Source of the DNA: Pseudorhodoferax soli
GTDB lineage: Bacteria > Pseudomonadota > Gammaproteobacteria > Burkholderiales > Burkholderiaceae_C
Reading direction: 5' to 3'
NCBI RefSeq assembly: GCF_003337555.1
Contig: NZ_QPJK01000005.1
Location: 124,001-188,000, forward strand
Length of the DNA: 64,000 bases
A program made the translations under genes and the position numbers. Each line of letters starts with the position of its first letter. The first letter of the stretch is position 1. The notes beneath the pieces were generated by a model. The model saw nothing but the letters and a program-made list of their open reading frames with translations. It was not told the DNA's origin and did not search any database. Below, piece after piece: positions 60,670-64,000 of this stretch.

Positions 60670-62540
60670 TGGCGCCGATCACCGGCGTCGGCGATGTCGA
60701 TCTCGTCGTGGTCGGCTCCGGCGCAGCCGGGCTGGCGGCTGCGGTCACTGCGACGCACGGCGGGCTGCGTGTGGTCGTACTTGAGAAGCATACGCACGTC
60801 GGAGGGACGACGGCCTGGTCCGGCGGCTGGATGTGGCTGCCGGGCGTAGGTGCGTGTGCAGCGGATCCACGGGACAAAGGCCAGTCCGAGGCAAGCGCCG
60901 CACGGTCTTATTTGCGGTGTGTTCTCGGTGAGGGTGATTTCGAGAAGCAGCGCAGCAAGATCGACCGCTATCTGAACGAAGCGCCCAACATGGTGCGCTT
61001 CTTCAGCAGCATGCCGTCTGGACCGTTGGCATTCGAGCCTGAGGACAGCACACCGATGCCGGATTTCCATCCATGCGATGGCGCCGGGGCCGGGCGCCTG
61101 TTGCGTGTGGCGGCGTTCGACGGGTTCCAGCTTGGCCCCGCACTTGAACGGCTGCGGCGCCCGCTGCCCGAGTTCGCTCCTTTCGGGATGGGCATTCAGT
61201 CCGGACGTGAGCAGAACCGTTTTCTGAACATCTTTCGCTCGCCGCAAGCGTTTTGCGCAGTGGTCCCGCAGGTAATCCGCTTCTCGTGGAACTTGCTGCT
61301 CTACGGGCGCGACGTGCGCTTGGTCAATGGCAACGCGCTGGTGGGCGCTATGGTGCATGCCGCGCTTGAAATCGAACGCCAGGCTTGCAAGACGGACGCG
61401 GCCCTGATGGGGGCAGGGGTTGCGGCCGAGCCCGCGCGGATGTTCAGGCGCATCGGCATCATGACGTCCCACGTGGTTTGCAAGCTCGAAGCGGAGCACG
61501 GGCGCATCACGGGTGTGATGGTCCAGACGCCTGAGGGGCTTCGCACAGTCCGGGCGCGTGTCGGCGTAGTGCTGGCAGCGGGCGGTTTTCCGCACGACGC
61601 CGAGCGTTTGCGCGCTTACCTGGACCACGCCATCACAGGACAAGGCATCTGCTCTGCGGCCCCGGTCCAGAACAGTGGCGACGGGCTGAATCTTGGCGAG
61701 GGGAAAGGTGCGCTCGTCCACCCGCCACTGTCGGCACCGGCCGCCTGGGCTCCGGTGTCGCTGTACCGCAGACGCGATGGGTCGACCGCCGTCTATCCCC
61801 ACTTTCTCGACCGCGCCAAGCCGGGCGTGATCGCGGTCGGCCGATCCGGGCGGCGCCTGTTCAACGAGGCACTGTCATACCATGATGTGGTGTCCGAGTG
61901 GATGCGCAAGACACCTGCGAGCAAGCGGTTGGATGCCTGGCTGGTCTGCGACCGGCGCTTCCTGTGGCGCTACGGCCTTGGTGCCGTTCCGCCTTTCTTT
62001 ACCTTGCGTTGTGTGGCTTCCAAGTACGGCCAATACGTGCAACGCGCAGCCACCCTCGCGGAACTGGCCCGCAGCATCGGCGTCGATGAGCGCGAGTTGG
62101 CCGGCACGGTGGCGCAGTACAACCTCGACGACAAGCACGATCATGCGTTTGGCCGCGGGGGTACGCCATACGAAAGGTGGGGCGGCGACCCGCTCATTTC
62201 ACCCAACCCTTGCATAGGGCCGATCATGCGGCCGCCCTTCTTCGCCGTGCGCCTGCATCCCGGCAGCCTGGGCACACTGGCCGGCATGGCGACCGATGAG
62301 AACGCACGCGTGCTCGATACCAACGGCGCGGCCATCCCTGGCCTGTACGCATGTGGCAATGACATGGCGGCGGTGATGGGCGGGCACTATCCCGCCAACG
62401 GCGTGACGCTCGGCGCTGCGATGGTCTTTGGCCACATCGCCGGGCAGACAGCGGTCGACAGCCCGGAAGGGCGGACCGCACGGGGCGCCGCGCAGCCGCC
62501 CCACGAATTCTCGACACCGCAGCGAGACAGCAGCCCGTGA
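60669..62540 (+). CDS. KstD/fumarate-reductase-like FAD-binding dehydrogenase
   Basis: A 623-residue flavoprotein. FAD motifs: VVVGSGAAGLAAAVTATHGG at the N-terminus, GGTTAWSGGWMWLPG, and the C-terminal LYACGNDMAAVMGGHYPANG followed by VTLGAAMVFGHIAG. This fits the FAD_binding_2 family of 3-ketosteroid delta-1-dehydrogenases and related alkene-forming enzymes. It probably removes hydrogen from a ring or acyl substrate; the substrate is unknown. It lies, translationally coupled on both sides, between a response regulator and a sensor kinase gene. Start at the ATG at 60669 (GTG at 60666 also possible). Confidence 0.88.
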   Translation: MAPITGVGDVDLVVVGSGAAGLAAAVTATHGGLRVVVLEKHTHVGGTTAWSGGWMWLPGVGACAADPRDKGQSEASAARSYLRCVLGEGDFEKQRSKIDRYLNEAPNMVRFFSSMPSGPLAFEPEDSTPMPDFHPCDGAGAGRLLRVAAFDGFQLGPALERLRRPLPEFAPFGMGIQSGREQNRFLNIFRSPQAFCAVVPQVIRFSWNLLLYGRDVRLVNGNALVGAMVHAALEIERQACKTDAALMGAGVAAEPARMFRRIGIMTSHVVCKLEAEHGRITGVMVQTPEGLRTVRARVGVVLAAGGFPHDAERLRAYLDHAITGQGICSAAPVQNSGDGLNLGEGKGALVHPPLSAPAAWAPVSLYRRRDGSTAVYPHFLDRAKPGVIAVGRSGRRLFNEALSYHDVVSEWMRKTPASKRLDAWLVCDRRFLWRYGLGAVPPFFTLRCVASKYGQYVQRAATLAELARSIGVDERELAGTVAQYNLDDKHDHAFGRGGTPYERWGGDPLISPNPCIGPIMRPPFFAVRLHPGSLGTLAGMATDENARVLDTNGAAIPGLYACGNDMAAVMGGHYPANGVTLGAAMVFGHIAGQTAVDSPEGRTARGAAQPPHEFSTPQRDSSP

Positions 62541-64000
62541 ACACTGCGATGCCGGCCGCCGCGGTCCGGGCGGACACCGAGGCGCAGGAGCTGACGGAGC
62601 GGCGCTTTCAGCTCATGGTTGTGCAGGTGCTGGCCGTGCGTTGGTCGTATTTCTTCATGACGGCGGTGGTGGCGGCTGTCGGCTGGCAGGCCGTGGCACC
62701 GCCGTGGGTTCTGGCCTGGCTGGCAGGCGCGGTGCTCGTGTTCGAGCTGCGAGCGCGGTGGTTGGCGCGCCAGGCCACGCTGGTGCTGGTGCCCGCGCAG
62801 GCGAAGGTGCGCGGCGCATTGCTGTGGAACGTTGCTTTGGGGCTGGCCTACGGCCTGTCGGCGCTGTTCATGCCGAGCCTGGGGTTGACGTTGTCCGCGG
62901 TGCTGACGACGATCGTGGTTTCTGCCGCCGCCGGTGCGGTGGCCATCAGTGGGCCGCTGCTGCAGGTCTATCTGGCGTATACGCTGAGCATCATGTTGCC
63001 GTTTGCGTTGGTCTGGGCAGCGAATGGCACCTGGCTCGGCACAGGGCTGGCGCTGCTGATGGCGATGTTTGTCTCTGTCCAGTATCGTTTTGCTCGCAAG
63101 GTTAACGAGACGTTCACCGAGTCGTTTGTGATCCGGCGGGTGAATGAGCAGTTGGTGGCGGAACTGACGGTGGCACGCGACCAAGCCAATGCAGCCAATG
63201 TCGCCAAGACGCGGTTTCTCGCTGCTGCGAGCCATGATCTGCGCCAGCCCTTGCACGCTCTGTCGCTGCAAAGCTCCGCGCTGCTGCTCGACCCTCGCGC
63301 CGATGACACGCCGCAGATTGCGGCAGCCATCGCAGGGTCGATCCAGGACGTCGCAGCACTGCTTGATTCCCTGCTCGATATTTCCAAGCTCGATGCAGGC
63401 ACGCTGCGCGCGGACCGGCGTCCCATCCAGCTGTCGCGGATGCTGGAAGCGCTGGGGCGGTCTTTTCTGCCTTTGGTCCGGTCCAAGGGATTGCGTTTTG
63501 AACTGCAGGTGATCCCAGGCGTCGTTGCAGTGACTGATCCGATGCTGCTCGAACGGATTCTGCGCAATCTGGTCGACAACGCGATCAAGTTCACGCCGGC
63601 GGGGACCATCCGGATGACGCTGCAGGTCGTGCATGAAGAGCTTGAGTTGGTGGTGAGCGACACCGGCATCGGGATCGCGCCGCACCTGCAGGCCAAGGTG
63701 TTCGACGAGTTCTACCAAGTGGACCGGCACGCTCAAGGCCATACCCAGGGGCTGGGGTTGGGGCTGTCGATCATCAGCCGACTTGCACTGCTGCTGGGCA
63801 TCGCGGTGACCTTGAGTTCCGAGGCAGACGCGGGAACGACCATCCGGCTGCGCCTGCCAATGGAGCGCAGCGACGTTCCGCGGCCTGCACCTGAGGCAGC
63901 CCCGCCATCGCCTGGACCTGGTTTGCGGGGGCTGCGGATTCTGGTGCTCGATGACGAGCCCGCTGTCCGTGAAGGCATGAGCAACCTGTTGCGCCGTCTG
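62537..64000 (+). CDS. Hybrid sensor histidine kinase (cut by window edge)
   Basis: About 488 visible residues from a GTG at 62537 that overlaps the flavoprotein stop (GTGA). About six hydrophobic helices occupy residues 35-185 as a membrane sensor. HisKA follows (FLAAASHDLRQPLHALSLQS, phospho-His near 236), then HATPase (LVDNAIKFTPAGT, VSDTGIGIAP and GLGLGLSIISRLALLLG), a Pro-rich linker, and the start of a receiver (LRILVLDDEPAVREGMSNLL) that runs out of the window. The SHDLRQPL H-box is the type often found in hybrid kinases linked to LuxR-type regulators. It probably phosphorylates the regulator at 59986. Confidence 0.9.
   Translation, partial: MNTAMPAAAVRADTEAQELTERRFQLMVVQVLAVRWSYFFMTAVVAAVGWQAVAPPWVLAWLAGAVLVFELRARWLARQATLVLVPAQAKVRGALLWNVALGLAYGLSALFMPSLGLTLSAVLTTIVVSAAAGAVAISGPLLQVYLAYTLSIMLPFALVWAANGTWLGTGLALLMAMFVSVQYRFARKVNETFTESFVIRRVNEQLVAELTVARDQANAANVAKTRFLAAASHDLRQPLHALSLQSSALLLDPRADDTPQIAAAIAGSIQDVAALLDSLLDISKLDAGTLRADRRPIQLSRMLEALGRSFLPLVRSKGLRFELQVIPGVVAVTDPMLLERILRNLVDNAIKFTPAGTIRMTLQVVHEELELVVSDTGIGIAPHLQAKVFDEFYQVDRHAQGHTQGLGLGLSIISRLALLLGIAVTLSSEADAGTTIRLRLPMERSDVPRPAPEAAPPSPGPGLRGLRILVLDDEPAVREGMSNLLRRL

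Overview
The window is very GC-rich and densely packed, with strong third-position G/C bias. It looks like a Burkholderiales chromosome, most likely Comamonadaceae (Variovorax/Acidovorax/Hydrogenophaga-like). This rests on gene content: a Bug-type tricarboxylate binding protein, metNIQ, Hsp70/DUF2760 genes, MASE2 kinases and an RpoE/ChrR-type sigma/anti-sigma pair. There is no CRISPR array, insertion sequence or rRNA. Both ends cut genes: a LysR regulator at the left and a hybrid histidine kinase at the right.

Layout. 1-8.1 kb: transporters (YbjJ-like MFS, EamA, metNIQ with an FMN reductase, MATE with its TetR regulator) and a small lipoprotein. 8.1-13 kb: dsbB, a degenerate kinase-like protein facing a NarL-type regulator, an aldo/keto reductase, a glycine-zipper protein, two small ORFs and tandem tRNA-Asn genes. 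13-23.2 kb: a TonB receptor behind a TPP riboswitch, an amino-acid binding protein, a remnant of a dicarboxylate symporter, gabTD with a divergent MocR regulator, aspA and a DUF1993 gene. 23.2-30.9 kb: an M23 peptidase and a GntR-controlled 5-oxoproline operon (Bug binding protein, pcp, pxpA, fused pxpBC, biotin carboxylase). 31-37.2 kb: a seven-gene signalling island (two MASE2 kinases, a receiver, an anti-sigma kinase, a STAS protein, a patatin and a receiver-PP2C phosphatase). 37.3-39.8 kb: a fasciclin protein and a large lipoprotein. 40-45.7 kb: RpoE/ChrR with a divergent flavin oxidase, DUF1365 and cyclopropane-synthase-like operon, then a tautomerase and a DUF2177 protein. 45.8-51.8 kb: two Hsp70-like proteins and DUF2760, with a HigBA-like toxin-antitoxin pair between the Hsp70 genes. 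52-56 kb: a PilZ protein, a serine hydrolase, an SDR and a LysR regulator. 56-59.1 kb: a second lipid-modification operon. 59.2-64 kb: a LuxR regulator, a response regulator, a KstD-like flavoprotein and a hybrid kinase.

How the parts work together. A TGATCC-N18-TA element matching the known RpoE/ChrR (singlet-oxygen sigma factor) promoter lies before the sigma gene, before the DUF2177 gene and before the second lipid operon. A one-base variant lies before the divergent flavin-oxidase operon, and a 17-nt-spaced version before the DUF1993 gene. This links two separated lipid-modifying loci into one predicted photo-oxidative regulon. The 31-37 kb island combines two-component phosphorelay with partner switching and ends on a patatin-like lipase rather than a visible sigma factor; it is the best candidate here for an undescribed system. 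All functions are inferred from sequence and context only.
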